From the NCBI GenBank assembly GCA_023663705.1, contig JAMPGY010000002.1, forward strand, positions 111,515 through 175,514: a stretch of DNA of 64,000 bases, written 5' to 3'. A program made the translations under genes and the position numbers. Below are positions 51,403 to 59,369 of the stretch, in pieces; positions within the stretch are counted from its first letter, which is position 1, and each line of letters starts with the position of its first letter. The notes beneath the pieces are model-generated. The model had not been told where the DNA came from. It saw only the letters and a list, made by a program, of their open reading frames with translations, and did not search any database. Source of the stretch: Clostridium sp. Lineage in GTDB: Bacteria; Bacteroidota; Bacteroidia; Bacteroidales; Bacteroidaceae.

Positions 51403-52956
51403 ATGCAAAGACTGACATTAATTTATAAGGGGAAGTATGGTGTTGTTCCCGAGTGGGTTGAGGCATTGCCCGGCGCCGGAAGTAACAGACGCTACTATCG
51501 GTTGCATGGTCGGCCGGGTGGAGAGACTGTGATTGGTGTTGTTGGCACTTCGTGTGACGAGAACCGCGCTTTTATCTACCTGTCCGGTCATTTCGCAATG
51601 CATCGTTTGCCAGTGCCCGAGGTGCTGGCCGTATCGGACGACGGATTGTGTTACCTGCAAACCGACTTGGGGTGTCGATCGTTGTTTGATGCCTTGCGTA
51701 CAGGGCGAGAGGCCGGAGGGTACTATTCGGAGGAGGAAAAGGATTTGCTCCGGCGTACGATAACCGAGTTGCCCGCCCTGCAGATACGGGGGGCGCGGGG
51801 ACTTGATTTCACAGAGTGTTATCCGCAGACAGAGATGGACGCGACCAGCGTGCTCTTCGACCTCAATTATTTCAAATACTGTTTCCTGAAAGCTACCGGT
51901 GTGGATTTTCACGAACTGAAACTGGAGACTGAGTTCCAGCTTATGGCGCAGGAACTGACTGCGGATAGCGGAGAGTCTTTTCTCTATCGCGACTTTCAGG
52001 CACGCAATGTCATGCTGGATGCGAAGGGCAATCCTTTCTTTATCGACTTTCAGGGGGGACGGCGTGGTCCGGTGGAATACGATGTAGCCAGTTTCCTGTG
52101 GCAGGCATCAGCCCACTACCCGTCGGTTCTGCGAGAGGAATTGATAGAGGTGTATATCCGTTCGTTGAAGCGATATACGGAGGTGAACGAAGCGGCGTTC
52201 CGCAGCCGGCTCAATCTGTTTGTGCTCTTTCGCACATTGCAGGTGCTGGGCACCTATGGTTTCCGGGGTTATTTTGAACGTAAGAAATACTTTCTGGACA
52301 GCATACCGCCCGCCATACAGAATCTGCGTGAATTACTGGCCCGGGGGGGATGTCCTTATCCCTACCTGACACAAGTGCTCACGAAGCTTGTCGAATGCGA
52401 GCGGTTTGCACAGATGCAACAACCGGAGTGCGGATGTGCGTACGATACTTGTATATGCGGAACGGACATCAGCAAGACGCACACGCATGACGGATCGACC
52501 GCCGGATCCAAGTGCGACGGAAAGGGAACGCTGACGGTGCGCATCTTCAGTTTCTCTTATCGCAAGGGCATCCCTGAAGATGTGAGTGGAAATGGCGGTG
52601 GATATGTGTTCGACTGTCGCAGCACACATAACCCCGGACGTTATGAACCCTATAAAAAACTCACAGGGCTGGATGAACCTGTGATCCGTTTTTTGGAGGA
52701 TGATGGCGAGATACAGATTTTCTTGCAAAGTGTGTACAAGTTGGCCGATGCGCATGTGGAACGTTACCTGCAGCGAGGATTCACCGATCTGATGTTCAGT
52801 TTCGGCTGTACGGGCGGACAACACCGCAGTGTGTATTCAGCTCAGCATCTGGCCGAGCATATTCATTCCAAATACGGCATCACTGTCAGATTGTGTCATC
52901 GTGAGCAGGGGATAGAGCAAATCTTTCAAGCCGTCTCTCCATCAGGGCGGGACTGA
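51403..52956 (+). CDS. AmgK-like sugar kinase fused to a RapZ C-terminal domain
   Basis: A 517-residue fusion. Residues 1-325 form an APH-type kinase with YRDFQARN (catalytic Asp197) and IDFQGGRRGPVEYD (metal-binding Asp215), the variant pattern of AmgK, which makes MurNAc/GlcNAc 1-phosphate. Residues 376-503 match the RapZ C-terminal domain: FSFSYRKGIPED, VFDCRSTHNPGRYEPYKKLTG, GCTGGQHRS (468-476) and CHRE. RapZ uses this part to bind glucosamine 6-phosphate and RNA or protein partners in E. coli. A linker (about 330-372) holds six cysteines (332, 343, 345, 350, 352, 371) plus histidines. The MurU-like gene follows by 26 nt. The kinase's sugar specificity is inferred. Confidence 0.85.
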   Translation: MQRLTLIYKGKYGVVPEWVEALPGAGSNRRYYRLHGRPGGETVIGVVGTSCDENRAFIYLSGHFAMHRLPVPEVLAVSDDGLCYLQTDLGCRSLFDALRTGREAGGYYSEEEKDLLRRTITELPALQIRGARGLDFTECYPQTEMDATSVLFDLNYFKYCFLKATGVDFHELKLETEFQLMAQELTADSGESFLYRDFQARNVMLDAKGNPFFIDFQGGRRGPVEYDVASFLWQASAHYPSVLREELIEVYIRSLKRYTEVNEAAFRSRLNLFVLFRTLQVLGTYGFRGYFERKKYFLDSIPPAIQNLRELLARGGCPYPYLTQVLTKLVECERFAQMQQPECGCAYDTCICGTDISKTHTHDGSTAGSKCDGKGTLTVRIFSFSYRKGIPEDVSGNGGGYVFDCRSTHNPGRYEPYKKLTGLDEPVIRFLEDDGEIQIFLQSVYKLADAHVERYLQRGFTDLMFSFGCTGGQHRSVYSAQHLAEHIHSKYGITVRLCHREQGIEQIFQAVSPSGRD

Positions 52957-52982
52957 TCAATCATATATCCAAACAGCAACAG

Positions 52983-53735
52983 ATGAAAGCTATGATTTTT
53001 GCAGCCGGATTGGGCACACGCCTTCGTCCGCTCACCGATACAATGCCCAAGGCGCTGGTTCCTGTGAACGGGCATCCCTTGCTGGAGATTCAGATTCGCC
53101 GGCTGATTGCAGCCGGTGCAACAGATATTGTCATCAATGTGCATCACTTTGCCGATCAGATACGTGACTATGTGGAGCGCAACGGAAGTTTTGGTACCAA
53201 CATCAAGTTTAGCGACGAGACGGAACGTCTGTTGGAGACAGGGGGAGGTATCAAGAAAGCTGTGCCGTTTCTGAGCGATGATAGTGGCGTCGCCGCTCCC
53301 TTTCTCGTTCACAATGTAGATATTTTGAGCAATATCAATCTGCGTGATTTCTATGAATCGGGCAGAGGGCACTTTGCCACATTGCTGGTGAGTCCGCGTG
53401 CCACACAACGCTATTTGCTTTTCAAGGACGACAACCGGCTCGTGGGATGGACCAATGTAAAGACGGGGGAGGTGAGAAGCCCCTATCCCGAGTTGGATGT
53501 CGAGGCCTGCCGCAAATACGCTTTTGCCGGTATCCATCTGTTTTCTCCATTGCTGTTTCCCGAGTTTGATGCGTGGGGAGATGTTTTCTCCATCATTGAT
53601 TTCTATCTCTCTATTTGTCATCGCATTCCTGTCTACGGGCATTGTGAGGAGCAATTGCGCCTGATGGATGTGGGCAAATTGGACACACTTTCTCAGGCCG
53701 ACGCTTTTTATTGCAAAGAATATAAAGACTTGTAG
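52983..53735 (+). CDS. MurU-like sugar-1-phosphate nucleotidyltransferase
   Basis: A 250-residue NTP-transferase with the signature GLGTRLRPLTD (9-19), MPKALVPV (with the catalytic Lys), and conserved segments ATDIVINVHHFADQI and LETGGGIKKAVPF. The hydrophobic core and the metal-binding ...VHNVDIL (about 104-110) fit the GT-A fold. Short size (no left-handed beta-helix acetyltransferase domain) separates it from GlmU and fits MurU, which makes UDP-MurNAc from MurNAc 1-phosphate. Position directly after the AmgK-like fusion is the main reason for preferring MurU over a mannose or glucose nucleotidyltransferase. Confidence 0.8.
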   Translation: MKAMIFAAGLGTRLRPLTDTMPKALVPVNGHPLLEIQIRRLIAAGATDIVINVHHFADQIRDYVERNGSFGTNIKFSDETERLLETGGGIKKAVPFLSDDSGVAAPFLVHNVDILSNINLRDFYESGRGHFATLLVSPRATQRYLLFKDDNRLVGWTNVKTGEVRSPYPELDVEACRKYAFAGIHLFSPLLFPEFDAWGDVFSIIDFYLSICHRIPVYGHCEEQLRLMDVGKLDTLSQADAFYCKEYKDL

Positions 53736-53744
53736 GAGATTGGG

Positions 53745-55103
53745 CTATCTTTTCTTGTATCGGATAATGTAGTCTGTCAGGATAATGCACAGAGTCAGGG
53801 ATTCCGCACAGGGAATTGCCAGCCATGCCCCTGTCTCGCCCCACACGGCAGACAACAGGATGAACGAGGGGACAAGCAGCGCGATGCCCCGGATCAATGT
53901 GTAGACCGTGGAGCGCACGGCGCACTCCACACTTTGGTAATATCCGATGAAGGTGATGTTGAGCGCGAAAAATACGGCGCAAGTACCAAACAACGGAATG
54001 CCTCGTGCGGCAATGTCGTGAGCGGCATATTGGCTCGGCAGAAACAGGCTGACCACAGGGCTGGCGAAGAGGAGTAGCGAGACCGTGACCAGTGACCCGC
54101 AAATGCAGGCGGCAGTCAGGCTGGTTCGGAGTGCTTTTCTCACACGCGGTTCATTGTCGGCTCCGTGATTGTAGCTGATAATGGGTTGTGCGGCCTGTGC
54201 CACGGCATTGTTGGTGGAGAACACGATGGGAAACAGATAGCAGGCAATGCTGAACGCTGCCACACCGTCTTCGCCCAACTGACGGATAAACACATAGTTT
54301 CCTGTGAGCATCATCACGGACATTGCCGCTTCCGAGAGCAGGGTGGGCGTGCCAATCTTTATCATGTAGCCTGCGTTGCGTGCTGTCAGCCACAGACTGG
54401 TGCGTGATAGTTTCAGCCGATAGAAATTCAGTGTGTGTGAATAACGTATGAAATACCACACAACCATGCATCCGCCTATGGTACATCCCACAGTAGTAGC
54501 CAGTGCCGCGCCACCCAATCCCCAGCCCAGCGGGAACACGAAAAGGTAATCCAGAAAGGCATTGATAACGGCCGGCACCACATTGCACATCATGGCATAG
54601 CGAGGCGAGCCGTCCAGACGGATCAGCATCAGTCCGATGCTTTGCAGCAACAGAAAAGGGAAACCGGGCAGGAGTATAAGTAAATAGGTGGTGGCATAGG
54701 GCAGGAGTACATCATTGCCCCCCATCAGACGGATAATCTGCTCGTGAAATACACCTACGATGGCAATGATGCCGGACAGAAACAGCATGGACACGATGAA
54801 CGCCTGTGTGATATTGATGTTGGCAGCCTTCACGTTGCCATGCGACAGATGGATGCTGGCTACCACGGAGGCTCCGATGCCAAACATCAGGCCGATACCC
54901 GTAGTGAGTAGAAAGAACGGGGCGATAATGTTGATGGCCGCCAGTGCATCGCTGCCTACGCCGTGTCCCACAAACATGCCATCGGCTACATTGAGCAACA
55001 CGTTGAATATCATTCCGGTCAAGGTGGGGAAGAAGAGTTTGCAAAATAGGGACGGAATGTTCATCCGTCCGAAATCAATGCTGTCGCGTTGTAAGTCCTT
55101 CAT
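53745..55103 (-). CDS. MATE-family multidrug/Na+ antiporter
   Basis: A 452-residue inner-membrane exporter with twelve hydrophobic helices. The two-fold MATE pattern is clear: PTLTGMIFNVLLNVADGMFVGHGVGSDALAAINI (about 30-63) in the first half and TLLSEAAMSVMMLTGNYVFIRQLGEDGVAAFSI in the second. It exports cationic compounds or metabolites in exchange for Na+ or H+; the substrate is unknown. AAGGAG at 55108-55113 (minus strand) is a good ribosome site, unusual among its neighbours. A hairpin with a T-run (55138-55182) lies in its 5' leader. It converges with the MurU-like gene (9-nt gap). Confidence 0.9.
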   Translation of the reverse strand: MKDLQRDSIDFGRMNIPSLFCKLFFPTLTGMIFNVLLNVADGMFVGHGVGSDALAAINIIAPFFLLTTGIGLMFGIGASVVASIHLSHGNVKAANINITQAFIVSMLFLSGIIAIVGVFHEQIIRLMGGNDVLLPYATTYLLILLPGFPFLLLQSIGLMLIRLDGSPRYAMMCNVVPAVINAFLDYLFVFPLGWGLGGAALATTVGCTIGGCMVVWYFIRYSHTLNFYRLKLSRTSLWLTARNAGYMIKIGTPTLLSEAAMSVMMLTGNYVFIRQLGEDGVAAFSIACYLFPIVFSTNNAVAQAAQPIISYNHGADNEPRVRKALRTSLTAACICGSLVTVSLLLFASPVVSLFLPSQYAAHDIAARGIPLFGTCAVFFALNITFIGYYQSVECAVRSTVYTLIRGIALLVPSFILLSAVWGETGAWLAIPCAESLTLCIILTDYIIRYKKR

Positions 55104-55137
55104 GTCACTCCTTATATTATATATGGAACATTCAAAA

Positions 55138-55182
55138 AGGCCGGATAAGACAAACCGGGCGCACCCGACATCTTATCCGGCC
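55138..55182 (-). terminator. Attenuator-like terminator in the leader of the MATE gene
   Basis: On the minus strand GGCCGGATAAGA pairs with TCTTATCCGGCC around a loop with its own CGGG/CCCG stem, followed by five T (plus 55135-55139). It lies between the likely start site and the ATG at 55103, where a terminator would switch the gene off unless prevented. A smaller hairpin, GATAGT/ACTATC (plus 55185-55200), precedes it. Confidence 0.75.
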
Positions 55183-55218
55183 GTGATAGTTTCGACTATC
55201 AGCCTCCGATGACTGTTG

Positions 55219-55250
55219 CAAAGTTACGGATTTCGGACGAGCTGTGCAAG
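55219..55250 (-). promoter_or_regulatory. Promoter of the MATE gene
   Basis: On the minus strand, TAACTTTG (plus 55219-55226) and CTTG (plus 55247-55250, three of four) with a 20-nt spacer. Transcription would start near 55212, giving a leader of about 110 nt that contains the attenuator-like hairpin. Confidence 0.65.
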
Positions 55251-55281
55251 TGGGATGCGTATGGCTTGGCAAGTAACAGTC

Positions 55282-55313
55282 TTTGGGTTTCCCGTTTTTT
55301 TTATGTAACTTTG
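55282..55313 (+). promoter_or_regulatory. Promoter of the YitT/YczE-type gene
   Basis: TTTG (55282-55285) and TAACTTTG (55306-55313), spacer 20 nt, a full consensus match. The ATG at 55378 is 64 nt further on. Confidence 0.78.
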
Positions 55314-55377
55314 TATGCCTGTCGGGTAGGAACGAGTTCTTGTATCAGGTGGAAACGTTGGTTATTTAATTGATTAT

Positions 55378-56118
55378 ATGAAGGAAAAGATTGTTTCGTT
55401 TTGTTGGCAACATCTTTTGTTGCTTATGTCCTTATTTATCATGACAGTGGGTGTGGCATTTTGTGTGCGCTCCATGTTGGGTTCCAGTGTAATTAGTGTT
55501 CTGCCTTATATGTTTGAGACAGCCGGATGGGAAGGTACGGTGCCGGCGCTCACCATTGGTCAGTATACCTACGTGATGAATTTCATTCTTGTGCTGGGAC
55601 AAATATTGGTGTTGCGCCGCCACTTCGAGTGGGTGCAGTTGTTTCAACTCCTTGTAGGATTCGTCTTCGGCACACTTATTGATGTAAACATGGCGCTTAC
55701 TTGCGGGCTCCATCCTGTCGGACTTTGGCAGCAGGCTGTGACACAGGTCGTCGGTTGTACAATTTTGGGTGTGGGGATAGCACTGGAGGTGTGTTGCGGC
55801 AGTGTGACGATGCCAGGCGAGGGATTCCCGGTAGCGGTGAGCCGTGTGACGGGCATTGACTTTCCTCATGTGAAGATTGCGGTGGATGTGCTACTTGTGC
55901 TACTTGGTATCGTGGCCGGTTACATCTTCTTCGGTGAATGGAAATGGCATATCATTGGGGTTGGTACGCTCTTTGCCATGTTTTATGTGGGTGTTGTGGT
56001 GCGTTTGGCGGGTAGACATCTCGGATGGTTTCGCCGTCTTTTGGCTTATCGTCTCGGCTTCCGTCGTTACGTCTATGGTTTGGCACGCTTCATCTACAAG
56101 GGGCGGTCGGGTGAATAG
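55378..56118 (+). CDS. YitT/YczE-type integral membrane protein
   Basis: A 246-residue inner-membrane protein with five or six helices. It resembles the DUF6198/YczE group of the YitT superfamily: an early MTVGVAFCVRSMLGSSVISVLPYMF, a central TIGQYTYVMNFILVLGQILVLRR, and the later VCCGSVTMPGEGFPVAVSRVTG followed by FPHVKIAVDVLLVLLG. The molecular function of the group is not established. The C-terminal tail is basic (FRRLLAYRLGFRRYVYGLARF) and probably cytoplasmic. It stands alone with its own promoter, divergent from the MATE gene. Confidence 0.75.
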   Translation: MKEKIVSFCWQHLLLLMSLFIMTVGVAFCVRSMLGSSVISVLPYMFETAGWEGTVPALTIGQYTYVMNFILVLGQILVLRRHFEWVQLFQLLVGFVFGTLIDVNMALTCGLHPVGLWQQAVTQVVGCTILGVGIALEVCCGSVTMPGEGFPVAVSRVTGIDFPHVKIAVDVLLVLLGIVAGYIFFGEWKWHIIGVGTLFAMFYVGVVVRLAGRHLGWFRRLLAYRLGFRRYVYGLARFIYKGRSGE

Positions 56119-56221
56119 TCCGGTTATTTGGCATTGCGTGGAGTCTCCTTGTGCGTTGCCGGTGGTTTAAGCAGTTCAGTACCTTTCTTTTGTTTTATTC
56201 GTTAATTACAGATATTTTCCT

Positions 56222-56229
56222 TATTTTTG
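56222..56229 (+). promoter_or_regulatory. -7 promoter element of guaA
   Basis: TATTTTTG, a full match to TAnnTTTG, 44 nt before the ATG at 56274. The nearest TTTG (56189-56192) is 29 nt upstream, too far for the usual spacing. Confidence 0.5.
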
Positions 56230-56273
56230 TATCCCAAAGATAAAGTTTTACTTATTTATACATCCATAAGTTT

Positions 56274-57884
56274 ATGCAACAGAAGATCATTATCCTCGAC
56301 TTCGGCTCACAGACCACACAACTGATCGGTCGTCGGGTGCGCGAATTGGATACTTTCTGCGAAATCCTTCCTTACAACAAGTTTCCAAAGGACGATCCAT
56401 CGGTTATCGGTGTGATATTGAGCGGTTCGCCTTTCAGTGTGTACGACAGCGAGGCCTTCCGCATTGATTTGTCCGAAATCCGTGGCAAGTATCCGGTGCT
56501 GGGTATCTGCTACGGAGCGCAATATATGAGTTATGCCCTGGGAGGAAAGGTGGAGCCGGCCGGCACGCGTGAATACGGACGTGCCAATCTGATGAGTTTT
56601 GAAAAAGAAAATCCTTTGTTCAAGGGATTTGACGAACATTCTCAGGTATGGATGAGCCATGGCGACACGATAACCGCATTGCCCGAGGGCTTCAAGGTGA
56701 TAGCTTCTACCGACAAAGTGGTTAATGCAGCCTATCAGGCCGAGGGGGAACAGCTTTGGGGTGTGCAATTTCATCCTGAGGTGTTCCACTCAGTGCAGGG
56801 TACACAACTTCTGAAAAACTTTGTGGTGGATATTTGTGGCGGACGTCAGGATTGGAGTGCGGCTTCGTTTGTCGACACCACGGTAGCCGAACTCAAGGCG
56901 CAATTGGGGGACGATCGTGTCATTTTGGGACTGAGCGGTGGCGTGGATTCTTCTGTTGCTGCCGTGCTGCTCAACAAAGCCATCGGAAGTAACCTCACTT
57001 GTATTTTTGTGGATCACGGTATGTTGCGCAAGAATGAGTTCCGTGATGTGATGCATGATTACGAGTGCCTGGGACTGAATGTGATCGGTGTGGACGCTTC
57101 GGAGAAGTTCTTCTGTGATTTGGCCGGTGTGACAGATCCCGAACAGAAGCGCAAGATTATAGGTCGCGACTTTGTGGAAGTGTTCAATGCCGAGGCCAAG
57201 AAAATCACCGGAGCCAAGTGGTTGGCACAGGGCACCATCTATCCCGACCGCATAGAGAGCCTTAACATCACGGGCAAGGTGATCAAAAGTCATCACAATG
57301 TGGGCGGATTGCCAGAGGAGATGCACCTTCAGTTGTGCGAGCCTTTGAAGTGGCTCTTTAAGGATGAAGTGCGTCGTGTGGGACGTCAGATGGGTATGCC
57401 CGAGCATCTCATTACACGTCACCCTTTCCCCGGTCCAGGTTTGGCTGTGCGCATATTGGGAGACATCACTCCGGAGAAGGTGCGCATCCTGCAGGATGCC
57501 GATGACATCTACATCCGCGGTTTGCGTGACTATAAAGTACGTCTGTCCGGCGAGGACGCGCGCAAGGTGCTTGCGGCCGGCGTGCCTGCAGCTTTGACTG
57601 ACGGCGAGATTGAAGTATCGCTTTACGATCAGATCTGGCAGGCCGGTACCATTTTGCTTTCTACGGTTCGTTCGGTGGGTGTGATGGGCGACGAACGCAC
57701 CTATGAACATCCGGTTGCCCTGCGTGCCGTAACCAGCACGGACGCCATGACGGCCGATTGGGCACATTTGCCTTATGATTTCATGGCCAAGGTGAGCAAC
57801 GAGATCATCAACAAGGTGAAGGGTGTGAACCGCGTCTGCTACGACATATCCTCCAAGCCGCCTTCGACCATCGAGTGGGAATAA
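56274..57884 (+). CDS. guaA: GMP synthase (glutamine-hydrolysing)
   Basis: Converts XMP, ATP and glutamine into GMP. The class I amidotransferase domain (about 5-187) has the nucleophile Cys79 (GICYGAQ) with His168 and Glu170 (HPEV). The ATP-pyrophosphatase domain has the PP-loop SGGVDSS (221-227) and the later [10 protein letters not shown]. The GMP-synthase C-terminal dimerisation domain includes [27 protein letters not shown] and the end [15 protein letters not shown], where E. coli GuaA also finishes. Length (536) is normal. It is followed by a strong terminator and is transcribed alone. Confidence 0.97.
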   Translation: MQQKIIILDFGSQTTQLIGRRVRELDTFCEILPYNKFPKDDPSVIGVILSGSPFSVYDSEAFRIDLSEIRGKYPVLGICYGAQYMSYALGGKVEPAGTREYGRANLMSFEKENPLFKGFDEHSQVWMSHGDTITALPEGFKVIASTDKVVNAAYQAEGEQLWGVQFHPEVFHSVQGTQLLKNFVVDICGGRQDWSAASFVDTTVAELKAQLGDDRVILGLSGGVDSSVAAVLLNKAIGSNLTCIFVDHGMLRKNEFRDVMHDYECLGLNVIGVDASEKFFCDLAGVTDPEQKRKIIGRDFVEVFNAEAKKITGAKWLAQGTIYPDRIESLNITGKVIKSHHNVGGLPEEMHLQLCEPLKWLFKDEVRRVGRQMGMPEHLITRHPFPGPGLAVRILGDITPEKVRILQDADDIYIRGLRDYKVRLSGEDARKVLAAGVPAALTDGEIEVSLYDQIWQAGTILLSTVRSVGVMGDERTYEHPVALRAVTSTDAMTADWAHLPYDFMAKVSNEIINKVKGVNRVCYDISSKPPSTIEWE

Positions 57885-57911
57885 CAGTAAAGTAAGGATT
57901 ATGAATGTCAA

Positions 57912-57958
57912 GACACTCCGCGGAAAGAGATCTAACTCTTTCTGCGGAGTGTCTTTTT
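57912..57958 (+). terminator. Rho-independent terminator after guaA
   Basis: GACACTCCGC and GCGGAGTGTC form the outer stem, with GAAAGAG/CTCTTTC continuing it around a 6-nt loop, and five T follow (57954-57958). Confidence 0.93.
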
Positions 57959-58057
57959 AGGTTGCTGTTGAAGTAAACAGTATCCCACCAATGATAAAAA
58001 CAATCTATAATGCAGATTTATAAAGGAATGAATACATGGTATATATTCGATAATTCT

Positions 58058-58065
58058 TATCTTTG
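58058..58065 (+). promoter_or_regulatory. -7 promoter element of the hydrolase/protease pair
   Basis: TATCTTTG, a full match, 56 nt before the ATG at 58121. The sequence GCAGATAAGAAGCGGAAGCGGATATTCCGC after it contains GCGGA/TCCGC, a short hairpin in the leader. Confidence 0.5.
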
Positions 58066-58120
58066 CAGATAAGAAGCGGAAGCGGATATTCCGCTTGTCC
58101 GGATCTTTCAACTACAGATT

Positions 58121-59359
58121 ATGAAAAAACACGTATTTCTTTCTTTTGTGGCTTTTGCGGCCTGCTTGTCCCTTTATGCTTTGCGACCGGCGGACAGTCT
58201 TGTCGTCACCCATCGTCCTGACGGACTTTACCTGAGTTCTCGTGGCGTAGTTCAGCATCTGATGCAGGGATGTCCTCCTTCTCTTGCTTTCCATCCAGAT
58301 ATGAATGTCCGGGCGTTCCGTCGCTGGCAACGTGATATGAAGCGCACCATGAGCCGGCTGATGCGGCATCCGGAGGCCGAGGCCGCCGCTCCCCGGCTTG
58401 TATGTACGGTGGAGCGTGACGGATATCGCATTGAGAAGTGGGAGTCTTATCCGTTGCAGGGTGCGGTGGTGCCTTATCTGGTGATGATTCCGGATGGAGT
58501 GGACGGACAGCATCCGGTGCCGGCGGTATTGTGCATTCCGGGATTCGGACAAACCAAGGAACTGTTGGCCGGCGAGACACCGGGCGATTTCAATTTGCAG
58601 ACCGGTGCAGTGGAGAATCCGGGTAAGAACAGCATGGGGCTTCATTTCGTGCGCAGCGGATTGGTGGCAGTGGTGGTGGACAATGTGTCGTTTGGCGAAC
58701 TGGCTGATAACGGGCGTGCCGACTATCTCAACACCTCGCGTATGTTGCTTGAGATGGGATGGAGCTATCTCGGACTCACCTCGTGGCAGGATCGTGTGGT
58801 GCTCAATTGGATGAAGACACAGCCTTGGATAGACCGCACACGTATCATTGTCAGTGGATTCTCGTTGGGTACGGAACCGCTCATGGCGCTTGGGCTACTT
58901 GATGATTCCATTTATGCTTTTGTCTACAACGATTTCCTTTGCACCACCCGCGAACGCATACTCGTGATGACAAAGCCTGATGCCAACGGCAATCGTCCGT
59001 TTCCCAATTCCATCGAGCATCTTATCCCGGAGTTTCTTCTTTCCTTTGACTTCCCCGACATCGTGGCGGCGCTGGCTCCACGCCCCGTCATCTGCACTGA
59101 GGGGGGATTGGATCGTGATTTTCACAAGATAGAGCGTGCCTATGAACTGAGCGGTGCGCCCGACAATTTCACCTATCATCATTATGCCAAGTATGCTGAT
59201 CCGGCTGTTCGATACGAAGTGGAAGAGGTGCCTTCGGGTATAGATCGCACACAGTTTTTCCGCATCGTCAACTGCGATCCCCCTCATCATTATTTCAAAA
59301 CGGAGTGGGTGATGCCGTGGACAAAGGCTTTGCTACAGGATAGTCAAAGAGTGAAATGA
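58121..59359 (+). CDS. Secreted alpha/beta hydrolase
   Basis: A 412-residue exported hydrolase. The signal peptide covers about 1-22; the FAAC at 12-15 is a poor lipobox. The catalytic domain (about 105-400) has the nucleophile elbow SGFSLGT with Ser248, an oxyanion-type strand VLCIPGFGQTKEL, the likely acid in CTEGGLDRDF and His in NFTYHHYAKYAD. The layout resembles Bacteroidetes acetylxylan-esterase-like or dienelactone hydrolase-like proteins that are often found in polysaccharide loci, but no carbohydrate gene is adjacent. The secreted protease gene follows after 10 nt, so both are probably made together. Confidence 0.82.
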   Translation: MKKHVFLSFVAFAACLSLYALRPADSLVVTHRPDGLYLSSRGVVQHLMQGCPPSLAFHPDMNVRAFRRWQRDMKRTMSRLMRHPEAEAAAPRLVCTVERDGYRIEKWESYPLQGAVVPYLVMIPDGVDGQHPVPAVLCIPGFGQTKELLAGETPGDFNLQTGAVENPGKNSMGLHFVRSGLVAVVVDNVSFGELADNGRADYLNTSRMLLEMGWSYLGLTSWQDRVVLNWMKTQPWIDRTRIIVSGFSLGTEPLMALGLLDDSIYAFVYNDFLCTTRERILVMTKPDANGNRPFPNSIEHLIPEFLLSFDFPDIVAALAPRPVICTEGGLDRDFHKIERAYELSGAPDNFTYHHYAKYADPAVRYEVEEVPSGIDRTQFFRIVNCDPPHHYFKTEWVMPWTKALLQDSQRVK

Positions 59360-59369
59360 ACCGAGATAA

